In this document: positions 36,433-44,114 of the stretch, one piece after another
Position numbering within the stretch: position 1 is the first letter of the stretch
Layout of the letters: each line of letters opens with the position of its first letter
From: Mycobacterium fragae
GTDB taxonomy: Bacteria > Actinomycetota > Actinomycetes > Mycobacteriales > Mycobacteriaceae
Reading direction: 5' to 3'
Length of the DNA stretch: 64,000 bases
Assembly (NCBI RefSeq): GCF_002102185.1
Contig: NZ_LQOW01000026.1
Span: forward strand, 186,001-250,000
Notes under the pieces: model-generated
The model's database searches: none
Told to the model about the DNA's origin: nothing
The model's input: only the letters and a program-made list of their open reading frames with translations
Translations under genes and position numbers: made by a program

Positions 36433-37103
36433 CGGCACGTATAGGCGTCATCACCTTTCCGGGCACGCTGGACGACGTCGACGCCGCCCGCGCGGCGCGC
36501 TCCGTCGGCGCCGAGGCCGTCAGCCTGTGGCACGCCGATGCCGACCTCAAGGGTGTCGATGCGGTGGTGGTGCCTGGCGGGTTTTCCTACGGCGACTACC
36601 TGCGGGCCGGCGCCATCGCCCGGTTCGCACCAGTGATGGATGAAGTGATTGCCGCCGCCGGTCGCGGACTGCCGGTATTGGGTATTTGCAACGGTTTTCA
36701 AGTCTTGTGTGAGGCCGGGTTGTTGCCTGGTGCGCTGACCCGAAACGCCGGGCTGCATTTCGTGTGTCGAGACGTGTGGCTGCGGGTCGCGTCGACGGCG
36801 ACGGCATGGACGTCGCGGTTCGAGCCGGACGCCGACCTGCTGGTCCCGCTGAAGTCCGGCGAGGGCCGCTATGTGGCGTCCGAGCGGGTGCTCGACGAGT
36901 TGGAAGGCGAAGGCCGAGTGGTGTTTCGATACCACGACAATGTCAACGGCTCGCTGCGCGACATCGCTGGCATCAGCTCAGCCAACGGGCGCGTCGTCGG
37001 GTTGATGCCGCATCCCGAGCATGCCATCGAAGCGCTGACCGGGCCGTCCGACGACGGCCTGGGTTTGTTCTATTCCGCGCTCGATTCTGTTCTGGCCGCA
37101 TAA
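36429..37103 (+). CDS. purQ: FGAM synthase glutaminase subunit PurQ
   Basis: A 224-residue class I glutamine amidotransferase that supplies ammonia to PurL. The triad is Cys87 in GICNGFQ, His195 and Glu197 in PHPEHAIE. It opens [16 protein letters not shown] at a GTG overlapping the purS stop. The final 34 bp overlap the convergent methyltransferase gene. Length and motifs are normal. Confidence 0.97.
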   Translation: MTARIGVITFPGTLDDVDAARAARSVGAEAVSLWHADADLKGVDAVVVPGGFSYGDYLRAGAIARFAPVMDEVIAAAGRGLPVLGICNGFQVLCEAGLLPGALTRNAGLHFVCRDVWLRVASTATAWTSRFEPDADLLVPLKSGEGRYVASERVLDELEGEGRVVFRYHDNVNGSLRDIAGISSANGRVVGLMPHPEHAIEALTGPSDDGLGLFYSALDSVLAA

Positions 37104-37696
37104 CCTTCCAGATCGAGCAGCGCCCGCTTGGCAGCGGGGCCGCCCCGGTAGCTGCCAATCCTCCCGTCGGTGCGGATGACCCGATGGCACGGTACCACCA
37201 CCGGGATGGGGTTGGTGGCGCAGGCCGTCCCGACAGCGCGAACAGCGTTGGGAGAACCGCAAAGTCGTGCCAGGGCGGCATAGCTGGCGGTGGTGCCGTA
37301 ATCGACGTCGACTGCAAGATGACCCAGCACCGTGCGGCGAAATCCCTTGGACAGCTGCCAATCCAACGGGACATCAAATATGTGGCGGCGTCGGGAGAAA
37401 TACTCGTCCAGTTGACGTGCAACGGCATCGAGACGTGACGGTGCCCGCAGCAGTCGTGAGCTGATGCGGTCGGCGAGGTCTTGCAGCACCGCGTCGTGTC
37501 CTTCGCTGCTGAATGCCACCCGCACCAGCCCGGCCGGTGTCGCGGCGATCAACAGTGGGCCAACAGGTGAGTCGACCGTCCGGTATGCGACGTCGAGCAC
37601 ATCGTGGGTGTCCGCGGCCGCTGCCAGACGTGCGTGCAGACGAGCGATGTCGTCGTCGTCGACCGGATACAGGGCGGAGAAGTCAACCGTGGTCAT
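37070..37696 (-). CDS. O6-alkylguanine-DNA alkyltransferase with extended N-terminus (second copy)
   Basis: A 208-residue MGMT/Ogt-family protein. The acceptor Cys170 lies in the canonical VVPCHRVI, preceded by the helix [19 protein letters not shown] that carries the Arg finger, and followed by [14 protein letters not shown]. About 45 N-terminal residues precede the usual Ogt start-like [11 protein letters not shown]. The ATG at 37696 overlaps the sigma-factor stop (ATGA). Third gene of an Ogt-sigma-Ogt unit. It would irreversibly remove methyl groups from DNA guanine. Confidence 0.88.
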   Translation of the reverse strand: MTTVDFSALYPVDDDDIARLHARLAAAADTHDVLDVAYRTVDSPVGPLLIAATPAGLVRVAFSSEGHDAVLQDLADRISSRLLRAPSRLDAVARQLDEYFSRRRHIFDVPLDWQLSKGFRRTVLGHLAVDVDYGTTASYAALARLCGSPNAVRAVGTACATNPIPVVVPCHRVIRTDGRIGSYRGGPAAKRALLDLEGYAARTESSAE

Positions 37697-38166
37697 GATG
37701 GGGCTCCAGGTCGGTAGGTGCGTCGCAGCGTCGCGATCCCGTCCGCTGCTGCACGCCGCGCAGCGGAGGTGGTGCTGTCGAGTATCGCGGCGATCTCGGC
37801 GTAGGGGAGGCCGGCCAAGTAGTGGTAGGCCACCGCCTGTCGTTGTTTGGTGGGCAAAGCGGCGACCGCGTCGGTCAGGTCGAGCTGATGCTCGGCGCGG
37901 TCTCGCGATGGCGGTTCCGGCGGGTCCGGGACCGGTATTGCCCTTCGGGAGGTGGCGCGGATGATGTCGATTGCCTTGCGGTGGGCGATCGTGACCAGCC
38001 ACGCCTCCAGGTTGGCGTCGGCGGGCAGGTCGGGATACGCCTTCATCGCCGCCAGGAAGGTGTCGGACCAGGCGTCGTCGGCATCGGCGTGGCCGAGGAC
38101 CGCGCGAGCGACCCGCAGCACCGTCGCGCCGTGCTGGGCGACGACCTTCTCGAACGGCGGCTTCAT
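37693..38166 (-). CDS. ECF-type RNA polymerase sigma factor
   Basis: A 157-residue sigma-70 family protein with region 2 (DAWSDTFLAAMKAYPDL ... EAWLVTIAHRKAIDIIR) and region 4 (ALPTKQRQAVAYHYLAGLPY followed by AEIAAILDSTTSAARR). Both boundaries overlap neighbouring methyltransferase genes by 4 bp, so the three are made from one message. No anti-sigma gene adjoins it. The position suggests that its activity or level is tied to alkylation damage. Region 4 is somewhat unlike the consensus GTVKSR recognition segment. Confidence 0.88.
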   Translation of the reverse strand: MKPPFEKVVAQHGATVLRVARAVLGHADADDAWSDTFLAAMKAYPDLPADANLEAWLVTIAHRKAIDIIRATSRRAIPVPDPPEPPSRDRAEHQLDLTDAVAALPTKQRQAVAYHYLAGLPYAEIAAILDSTTSAARRAAADGIATLRRTYRPGAPS

Positions 38167-38672
38167 CCAGGGATGGCCTTCTCCAGCTCGAGCAGGTATC
38201 GCTTGCGGTCCAGGCCGCCGGCGTAGCCGGTGAGTTTGCCCGTCGATCCGAGCACTCGATGGCAGGCGATGAAGATCGACAGCGGATTGTGGCCGACAAA
38301 ACCACCGATGGCGCGTGCGCTGATGCCGCCGCCGACCATGCGAGCCAGTGCGCCGTAGGTCGTGGTCTGGCCGTAGGGGATCTCGGCGAGCAGCCGCCAC
38401 ACACGCCGGGCGCGCTCGCTGCCGCGTGGATCGAGCGGCAGGTTGAATTCCCGGCGCTCGCCGAGGAAGTACTCGGTCAGCTGGACGATGGCCTCATCGA
38501 ATCCATGATCGTCGCCTGCGTCGACTCGTGGTCCGAACGATGCCGGATCCGGGCGGGTCCAGTGCCCGGGAAAATACAGACCGGTCAGGCCGTGATCGTC
38601 GCGCACCAGCGTCAATGGTCCGATCGGTGAGCCGACGATGACATGACGCGCCGAAGCGGTGGCTGACGACAT
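38163..38672 (-). CDS. O6-alkylguanine-DNA alkyltransferase with ACHR active site (first copy)
   Basis: A 169-residue Ogt-type protein with SPIGPLTLVRDDHGLTGLYF at the start, WRLLAEIPYGQTTTYGALAR as the HTH, and the Arg finger in SARAIGGFVGHNP. The active site reads IACHRVLG: acceptor Cys137 and His138 are present but the usual Pro before Cys is Ala136. The ATG at 38672 is preceded by an excellent GGAGGAG. It is first in the Ogt-sigma-Ogt unit. Activity is probable, since Cys, His and Arg finger are kept, but the Pro-to-Ala change could alter substrate range. Confidence 0.88.
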   Translation of the reverse strand: MSSATASARHVIVGSPIGPLTLVRDDHGLTGLYFPGHWTRPDPASFGPRVDAGDDHGFDEAIVQLTEYFLGERREFNLPLDPRGSERARRVWRLLAEIPYGQTTTYGALARMVGGGISARAIGGFVGHNPLSIFIACHRVLGSTGKLTGYAGGLDRKRYLLELEKAIPG

Positions 38673-38750
38673 GAGAACTCCTCCGGACATTTCGACTGAA
38701 TTGCTATCTACTGAAGAAGACGTTTGACGCGCCGGGTTTGTGAGGTCGCC

Positions 38751-39434
38751 TTACGACGTGCATAGTTGCCGCGCCAAATCGCGCAGATCATTTGCGACGA
38801 CGGTCGGCTGCGGCAAGCCCTGCACCGGCAGCGCCGCGTTGCCACGCCGGGTGATCAGCGCGCCGGCGAATCCGGCTGATTGCGCGCCGACGGTATCCCA
38901 CGTGTGGGCAGCGACCATCATGCATTCGGCCGGTGTCACCTTGAGCTGCTCGCATACGTATCGGTAAACGGTGGGCGCGGGCTTGAAGGCGCGGCAGGCA
39001 TCGACGCTGAACCGTTGCTCGAAGAACTCGGCCAACCCGGCGTGTTCCAGTGCGGTTGGACCGTCGGGGTTGGGCGGCGAGTTCGTCAGAGTGACTAAGC
39101 GAAAGCCGTTGTCGCGCAGCGCCCTGAGCCCGTCTTCGACATCGGGGTGCGCCGGCATCGTAAGCATGGCGTCCTTGAGGCTACGCGCGTCGTCGTCGGT
39201 GATATCCACGTCGTGGGTCCCGGCGAGCATCCGTAGCACTCCCTGGCCCAGGGTGGGGAAGTCGATGTAGCGGCCCGACAACGTCGTGGTCATCGAGTAC
39301 ATGACGAGTTGACCGAACCATTCGCGCAGTACCCGTGGATCGCCGAAGATGCGTTCGAAAATCGGCGCCATGGAATCGATGTCGATGAGTGTTTCGTTCA
39401 CATCGAACACCAGAACTGACGGGGCGGCGGTCAT
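38751..39434 (-). CDS. Haloacid dehalogenase type II (HAD superfamily)
   Basis: A 227-residue HAD hydrolase of the L-2-haloacid dehalogenase class. Asp11 in VFDVNETL is the nucleophile, TLTNSPP gives motif II, KPAPTVY gives the lysine and AAHTWDTVGAQ the acidic motif IV. The cap domain lies at about residues 17-100. It follows the VOC gene by 34 bp on the same strand, so it may be the last gene of the DUF427-VOC-HAD run. Dehalogenation is a family prediction. Confidence 0.85.
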   Translation of the reverse strand: MTAAPSVLVFDVNETLIDIDSMAPIFERIFGDPRVLREWFGQLVMYSMTTTLSGRYIDFPTLGQGVLRMLAGTHDVDITDDDARSLKDAMLTMPAHPDVEDGLRALRDNGFRLVTLTNSPPNPDGPTALEHAGLAEFFEQRFSVDACRAFKPAPTVYRYVCEQLKVTPAECMMVAAHTWDTVGAQSAGFAGALITRRGNAALPVQGLPQPTVVANDLRDLARQLCTS

Positions 39435-39468
39435 CGTCCCATCATCCCCCAGGCCACCGAGCTAGCAG

Positions 39469-39900
39469 TCAGCTTGGCCGATAGCCTCGCTCCTGCAGCA
39501 CCCACGCATTGCCGTCGAGATCACGAAAGTCGGCGAAACTCGCATAGTCGGCATGGTCCGGGTCGACGCCGTCGAGGAAGTCGCCGCGCCAGCCACCCTC
39601 GGTGTTCTTGTGGCGGATGTCGCTGACACTCACGCCGCGCTCGGTCAGTTCGCGGCGGCCGTTCTCGATGTCGGCCACAACGAGGTACAGGCCACGCACC
39701 GAACCGGCCGGCGCATCGGTCAATCCGACGCCGAATTGGATTGAGGTGCTTGACCCTTCCGGCGTGAGCTGAATGACGCGGAAGTCGGGTGTGGGTGCGT
39801 AGTCGACGTCGAGGTTGAATCCGACCTGGTCGCGATAGAACCGTAGTGCCTGATCCGGATCCGAGACCGGCAGAATCACGACTTCCAGCGATGCTTTCAT
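39469..39900 (-). CDS. VOC (glyoxalase/bleomycin-resistance) protein
   Basis: A 143-residue VOC-superfamily protein with two beta-alpha-beta-beta-beta units: LEVVILPVSDPDQALRFY near the start and GLYLVVADIENGRRELTERG in the middle. FRDLDGNAWVLQERGY ends the second unit with a metal-binding Glu position. Its ATG shares one base with the DUF427 stop (TGATG), indicating coupling. It may be a dioxygenase, glyoxalase or binding protein. Confidence 0.82.
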   Translation of the reverse strand: MKASLEVVILPVSDPDQALRFYRDQVGFNLDVDYAPTPDFRVIQLTPEGSSTSIQFGVGLTDAPAGSVRGLYLVVADIENGRRELTERGVSVSDIRHKNTEGGWRGDFLDGVDPDHADYASFADFRDLDGNAWVLQERGYRPS

Positions 39901-40778
39901 CAGTGCTCCTGGTGAGAGCGGTTTTGCAGGATCTCGTCCGGGTCTAGTCCCCGATCAATGCCGTGCGAGACGACAGTCTGGCCGGGTTCGAGGTGCAGCT
40001 GGGTGTCGTCGAGGTAGACGTCGATCTTGTCGGGTTCGAATGACACCATGTTGCTCACCCGTCCCACCTCCGGCCAGGCGTGGGTGTAGGACCATGCCGC
40101 GCGTTTGTGGTTACCGACGTCGTAGTAGCTGGCGAGTCCCTTGTAAGGGCAGAATGTTTGTCCGTCAACGGATTCCAGCGCAGAGTCATCGACGTCCTCG
40201 CGCGGGACATACCAACGCGGTGCGAAACCGGATTCGTAGAGTGCCAGCGGCCGCCTTGTGTCGGCAACTACCCGATCTCCGTCGCGGACTACGAGGTGGC
40301 GTGTGGTCGACCGGATGTCAATGCGGTGATAGGCGTCTGTGGCGTGTCCGACGATGCGGTCATCTTCTTCGTAGAAGGCGTCCATTCCACGCCACGCAAA
40401 CGCCACCCGCCCTTCCAGCGCGGCGGCGTACGACGGTAAGGCGGTGTAGCGCCAGGCGGCGTGGTTGGCCTTGCGGTCCGCCACCCCAACCGCGAACCAT
40501 GCCACGGTCCCCAGCTCGGGATGCTCGGTGGTCCGGTCCTCCGCGAACAGGATGTTGGGCTGGATGTCCGTTTCTGGGAAGTAGGCCACCGGGTAACGGC
40601 CGGGTTCATGCAGGAGCACAACGTCGTCGCTGTCGACGATCCACTGGTCGGCGAAACGCACTCGCATCCGCCGCCGCAGCGGCTCGGCATAGAGGAGCCG
40701 CTCTGGCAGCGGCTCCGGTGTGAGGAAATGTCCTACCGACCCCGTGGCCAACGGGCCTTGTTGCCATGCCAAACCCAT
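39900..40778 (-). CDS. Tandem DUF427 protein
   Basis: A 292-residue protein with two DUF427 domains. The first (about 35-135) contains RMRVRFADQWIVDSDDVVLLHE and YFPETDI; the second (about 165-260) contains HLVVRDGDRVVADTRRPLALYESG and the FCPYKGLASYY segment. The ATG at 40778 has GGAAGGA upstream; longer readings pass through the operator. A TGGGAC-N4-AACCCA site ends 34 bp before the start. DUF427 has no assigned biochemical role; it is found with reductases and stress genes in actinobacteria. Confidence 0.82.
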   Translation of the reverse strand: MGLAWQQGPLATGSVGHFLTPEPLPERLLYAEPLRRRMRVRFADQWIVDSDDVVLLHEPGRYPVAYFPETDIQPNILFAEDRTTEHPELGTVAWFAVGVADRKANHAAWRYTALPSYAAALEGRVAFAWRGMDAFYEEDDRIVGHATDAYHRIDIRSTTRHLVVRDGDRVVADTRRPLALYESGFAPRWYVPREDVDDSALESVDGQTFCPYKGLASYYDVGNHKRAAWSYTHAWPEVGRVSNMVSFEPDKIDVYLDDTQLHLEPGQTVVSHGIDRGLDPDEILQNRSHQEH

Positions 40779-40811
40779 GCTGGTGTCCTTCCTTCCGAGG
40801 CCGCTATGGAC

Positions 40812-40827
40812 TGGGACGCCCAACCCA
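40812..40827. promoter_or_regulatory. Operator motif copy 1, TGGGAC-GCCC-AACCCA
   Basis: Matches TGGGAY-N4-AACCCA. It lies 34-49 bp upstream of the DUF427 start, at the same distance as the copies before the TetR (44044) and hydrolase (44987) starts. The conserved outer six bases on each side suggest one dimeric repressor. Confidence 0.7.
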
Positions 40828-40837
40828 TAATTATGGG
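40824..40837. promoter_or_regulatory. Perfect palindrome CCCATAATTATGGG
   Basis: A 14-bp perfect palindrome overlapping the right half of operator copy 1. The half-site AACCCA is shared, so one regulator could occupy the two arrangements, or the A/T centre may hold the -35 or -10 of the DUF427 promoter. AATTATGGG also recurs at 44074-44082. Confidence 0.5.
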
Positions 40838-40881
40838 CTAGCCGGCCCAGAGGTGTCCAGAGGTTGGTGGCATGGGAGGAC

Positions 40882-42528
40882 TCATTCGATGACGACAACC
40901 ATCTTTCCGCCAGCTTCACCGGCCTCCATGATCCGGTGTGCTTCACGAATCTGCTCGAAGGAGAAGACTCGGGACGGATGCGCGTCGAGTTGGCCGTTGG
41001 CCACCTGCGCTGCGATGTCTTGCAGCGGCACGTCGGACAGCGGGAATCCGGGGCTACCGAACATAAAGCTGCCGAAGAAGGACCAATTCACGCCGCTTGG
41101 CATGCGTGCCAGCGGGTTGAAGTCGCCGATCGGGTCCAGGCCGCCAAGCCATCCCGCCAGACAGGCGGTGCCCCCGCGGCGCAGCAAGTCCAGCGAGTCG
41201 AGGATGGTGCTGTTGCCGACGAGGTCGAGCACGGCATCGATTTGTTTGGCTTCCGCGATTTGAGCAGCCAGCACAGGTGATTCCAACTCGACTCGTGCGG
41301 CGCCCAGTCGCTCGAGCATGGGAGAACGCGCGCGGCTGCGGGTCGTGGCGATGACGCGTGCGCCAGCGGCGACGGACAGTTTGAGCGCGGCCTGGCCCAA
41401 CGACGATGTCGCCCCGCGTATCACCAGCGTTTGCCCTTTACCGAGTTTGAGGTTGCGGAACAGGCATGTCCATGCGACCGCGTAGGTTTCCGGTAGAGCC
41501 GCCAGTTGCGACCACGGCAGCTCGGAGTCGATGCAGGCGACGTTCGCCGCACGTACACGGGTGTATTCGGCGTAGCTGCCGTTGATGGTTCGTCCCAGCC
41601 CACCCATGAGTGCGGCCACCTTGGCGCCGACCGCGAACTCGCCGCCCGGGCAGGAGTCGACGGTGCCGACGCATTCGATGCCGCTGACTTCGGCGGCTTC
41701 TGGCCATTCCCCTCGGCGCATATGCATTTCGGCGTGGTTGATGCCGAACGCCCGGACTTTGATGACGACCTCGCCGTCCTTGGGTAGCGGTTTGGGGATC
41801 TCGGTGTAAACCAGGCTGTCGAGTCCGCCGAACTTCTCCAAGACGATCGCGCGCATGGTTTCCCCGCCTGGTTGCTCCCGCACCACCGCAGGCGCCGTGG
41901 CCAGGGAGTCGGGCGGCGGTGATGCCGCAGCTTCTGGACGCGAATCCGCGGTAACGCCAGGGAGATCCGGCCGTAGATAGCCGACCAGGCAGAGACAAAT
42001 CAATGCCATGGCGATCACCGGCCATTTGAGCGCAACCAGGGCTGCCGCTGCGAACACGCCGATCGTCACAAACGATCTCATCCGCAGCAGCCGGCGCATG
42101 CGGCGCGAAATATCCTCATGGGCCGGTCGATCGATCGCTTCCCAACACAGCGCGACGTAGGTGATGTTCACCAGGACGAATACCGCCGCGTAGAGCGCCA
42201 CCGGTGCAGCCGCCAGCCTGCGATCGGCGATCCACTCGGTCGTGAACGGAATCAGCGACACCGAGAACAGGTGCGCGAAGTTCGACCACACCAGCTGCGG
42301 CGTCGCCGCCTCCGCATAGCCGAACAAGTGATGGTGGTTGACCCAGACAATGGCGATGAACACGTAGCTGACGACATAGCTCAGACCCGTAGGCCACTGC
42401 GTGAATAAGGCACTGAAGCTGTCGGAGCTTGGCGGGATGAGCTTGAGAACCAGGATCGTGATGAGCACCGCGAACACACCGTCCGAGAAGGCTCTTACCC
42501 GGTCCGGACTAGTCTGTCGCGTAGCCAC
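40882..42528 (-). CDS. TMEM175 potassium-channel domain fused to a quinone oxidoreductase-like MDR domain
   Basis: A continuous 548-residue frame with two unrelated parts. Residues 1 to about 195 carry the TMEM175/DUF1211 signature RVRAFSDGVFAVLITILVLK, the NHHHLF motif and about six membrane helices. Residues about 196-224 are a Pro/Ala-rich linker. Residues 225-548 are an MDR/zeta-crystallin-like reductase with GINHAEMHMRRG and the NADPH motif IRGATSSLGQAAL. The second part has its own ATG at 41856 after a GGCGGGG stretch, so it could also be made separately as 324 residues. The gene is in the accessory block beside two TetR genes. Confidence 0.8.
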   Translation of the reverse strand: MATRQTSPDRVRAFSDGVFAVLITILVLKLIPPSSDSFSALFTQWPTGLSYVVSYVFIAIVWVNHHHLFGYAEAATPQLVWSNFAHLFSVSLIPFTTEWIADRRLAAAPVALYAAVFVLVNITYVALCWEAIDRPAHEDISRRMRRLLRMRSFVTIGVFAAAALVALKWPVIAMALICLCLVGYLRPDLPGVTADSRPEAAASPPPDSLATAPAVVREQPGGETMRAIVLEKFGGLDSLVYTEIPKPLPKDGEVVIKVRAFGINHAEMHMRRGEWPEAAEVSGIECVGTVDSCPGGEFAVGAKVAALMGGLGRTINGSYAEYTRVRAANVACIDSELPWSQLAALPETYAVAWTCLFRNLKLGKGQTLVIRGATSSLGQAALKLSVAAGARVIATTRSRARSPMLERLGAARVELESPVLAAQIAEAKQIDAVLDLVGNSTILDSLDLLRRGGTACLAGWLGGLDPIGDFNPLARMPSGVNWSFFGSFMFGSPGFPLSDVPLQDIAAQVANGQLDAHPSRVFSFEQIREAHRIMEAGEAGGKMVVVIE

Positions 42529-42632
42529 CGCTACTCCCTATCGCTCTAACCTTTGTCCCATGTTGGACCGCCTTCGAATGCTATAGAAGGGGTTTCTCGT
42601 GGGTTGGCCGCACGACAACGGCAAGGTATCCG

Positions 42633-43304
42633 TCAGCCCTTGCGCTTGCGCCGCGAAGACCCGGGTGCGGATCTGTCCGACTTACCCTTTGGGGCGAAGG
42701 AACGCACATACTCGACCGCGGCATTGAGCGCCGTGCGCAGCGGTTCTGGGTCGTCGGTGGCATACGTGAGCAAGGCTCCACCCTGGTGCGCGGCAAGCAG
42801 CGAAGCCGCGAGGTGTCGCGGGTCGGCATCGGGACGCAGATCGCCGCGGCGGCGCATCGCGATGAGTCCGTTGCGAAATAACCCAAGCCATTGGTCGTAG
42901 CCGGCGGCGAGATCGTCGTGGATCTCGGCGTCGGCTTCGATCAGCTCGCCGGCCAGCGAGCCGTAGACGCACCCACCGCGGCGATAGACGGCCTCGACGT
43001 CGGCGATGTTGGCGTCGACCCACGCTTGCAGCGCCTCGAAACTGTCCAGGGCAGCCAACTGCGGTTGAGTATGAAATTCCCGCACGTCGTTGCGGCGTGT
43101 CGCGATTACCTGGCGGGTCAGATCACGTTTGTTGTGGAAATAGTGCGAGATCTGCGATCCGCTGACGGCTGCTGTATTGCGCACCTCATCGATGCTGGTC
43201 CGTGCAACACCGCGCTCGAACATGAGCCGGGCCGCGACGTCAACGATGCGTGCACGAGTCGCGCGTCCCTTGCTGGTGAACCGTGCTGCGGTGTCGTCGG
43301 CCAC
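42633..43304 (-). CDS. TetR family transcriptional regulator (paralogue A)
   Basis: A 223-residue TetR protein. KGRATRARIVDVAARLMFERG leads into the HTH and AVSGSQISHYFHNKRDL. The GTG at 43304 has GGAGG four bases before it. It is a close paralogue of the next gene upstream, sharing KGRATR, GSQ and HYF blocks and the overall layout. It lies 104 bp upstream of the TMEM175 fusion gene, same strand. The C-terminus is basic (GSSRRKRKG). Confidence 0.85.
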   Translation of the reverse strand: MADDTAARFTSKGRATRARIVDVAARLMFERGVARTSIDEVRNTAAVSGSQISHYFHNKRDLTRQVIATRRNDVREFHTQPQLAALDSFEALQAWVDANIADVEAVYRRGGCVYGSLAGELIEADAEIHDDLAAGYDQWLGLFRNGLIAMRRRGDLRPDADPRHLAASLLAAHQGGALLTYATDDPEPLRTALNAAVEYVRSFAPKGKSDRSAPGSSRRKRKG

Positions 43305-43327
43305 GTTGCCTCCGCCTTCGGCACTGA

Positions 43328-44044
43328 TTAGGCAATGGATTTCGCTGCCGTCGTGGGCTGGGCAGCGTTGCGCCGGCCACGCGGACGTCGCGGTGGGCGT
43401 GGGACTCGTTCGGCGGGGTCGGTGGCGAACATGCGTAGGTAGTTGACCGCGAATCGCACCGCATCGGCGTGCGGCCAGTCCTGCCGATATGTGAACGTCA
43501 ACGTGGCCCCGCCCTGGTGAGCGGTCACGATGACCAAGGCGAGCTTTCGCGGGTCGGCATCAGCGACCAGAATGCCGTGATCCTTCATTTGTTGAATTGA
43601 CTGCTCCAGCAGTTCAATCCACTGCCGGTAGCCGGCCGCGACGGTGCCGCGGGTGGCGCTGTCGGACTTCACCAACTGTCCAGCGAGCGCGTGGTATGTG
43701 GGTGTACCCGAGTACCCGATGCGTCGCAGATAGCGCAGGTTCAGGTCGGCCCAGCGCTCGAAGTCGTCGAACGTGTCAAGCTTTCGAAGCTTGGGTTGGC
43801 GGTGAAAGTCGAGCACCACATGGATCTGACGGGCGACGACCGCGCGGATCAGCGCCTGCTTGTCGGTGAAATAGTGGGCAAGCTGCGAGCCGCTTACCGA
43901 CGCGGCCTTGCGCAGGGCATCCATGTTCAACGCCGACAGGCCGTCGCTGATGATAAGTCCCGCGGCTGTTTTCACGATCCGATCACGGGTGGCCCGGCCC
44001 TTGGCGGTCAAGCGCTGGTTCTCTTTCGGATCGGCATGAACCAT
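43328..44044 (-). CDS. TetR family transcriptional regulator (paralogue B)
   Basis: A 238-residue TetR protein with TAKGRATRDRIVKTAAGLII and the recognition segment ASVSGSQLAHYFTDKQALI. It precedes paralogue A by 23 bp, probably in one transcript. A TGGGAT-N4-AACCCA site is 35-50 bp upstream of its ATG, consistent with autoregulation, making it the prime candidate for the protein binding all four copies. The C-terminus is rich in Pro and Arg. Confidence 0.85.
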   Translation of the reverse strand: MVHADPKENQRLTAKGRATRDRIVKTAAGLIISDGLSALNMDALRKAASVSGSQLAHYFTDKQALIRAVVARQIHVVLDFHRQPKLRKLDTFDDFERWADLNLRYLRRIGYSGTPTYHALAGQLVKSDSATRGTVAAGYRQWIELLEQSIQQMKDHGILVADADPRKLALVIVTAHQGGATLTFTYRQDWPHADAVRFAVNYLRMFATDPAERVPRPPRRPRGRRNAAQPTTAAKSIA

Positions 44045-44078
44045 GGCTGTCAGGTTAACGCCTCGGCGGTGCCAATTA

Positions 44079-44094
44079 TGGGATCTTCAACCCA
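44079..44094. promoter_or_regulatory. Operator motif copy 2, TGGGAT-CTTC-AACCCA
   Basis: Exact TGGGAY-N4-AACCCA match upstream of TetR paralogue B. TATGGG and CCCATA extend the inverted symmetry on both sides. It lies in the 70-bp gap between the hydrolase 3' end and the TetR start. Confidence 0.72.
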
Positions 44095-44114
44095 TATGTC
44101 GGCACTGCGTCCGG

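Noticed and set aside
40882-42528. Possibility that the TMEM175-reductase fusion is a sequencing frameshift artefact
   Set aside because: Both domains are in the same frame and joined by a continuous low-complexity linker. A missing base would not produce this, although loss of a stop codon by substitution cannot be excluded from one sequence.
42602-42617. TGGGTTGG near the TMEM175 fusion gene, considered as a fifth operator copy
   Set aside because: The second half-site AxCCCA is missing at the required four-base spacing, so it does not match the motif.
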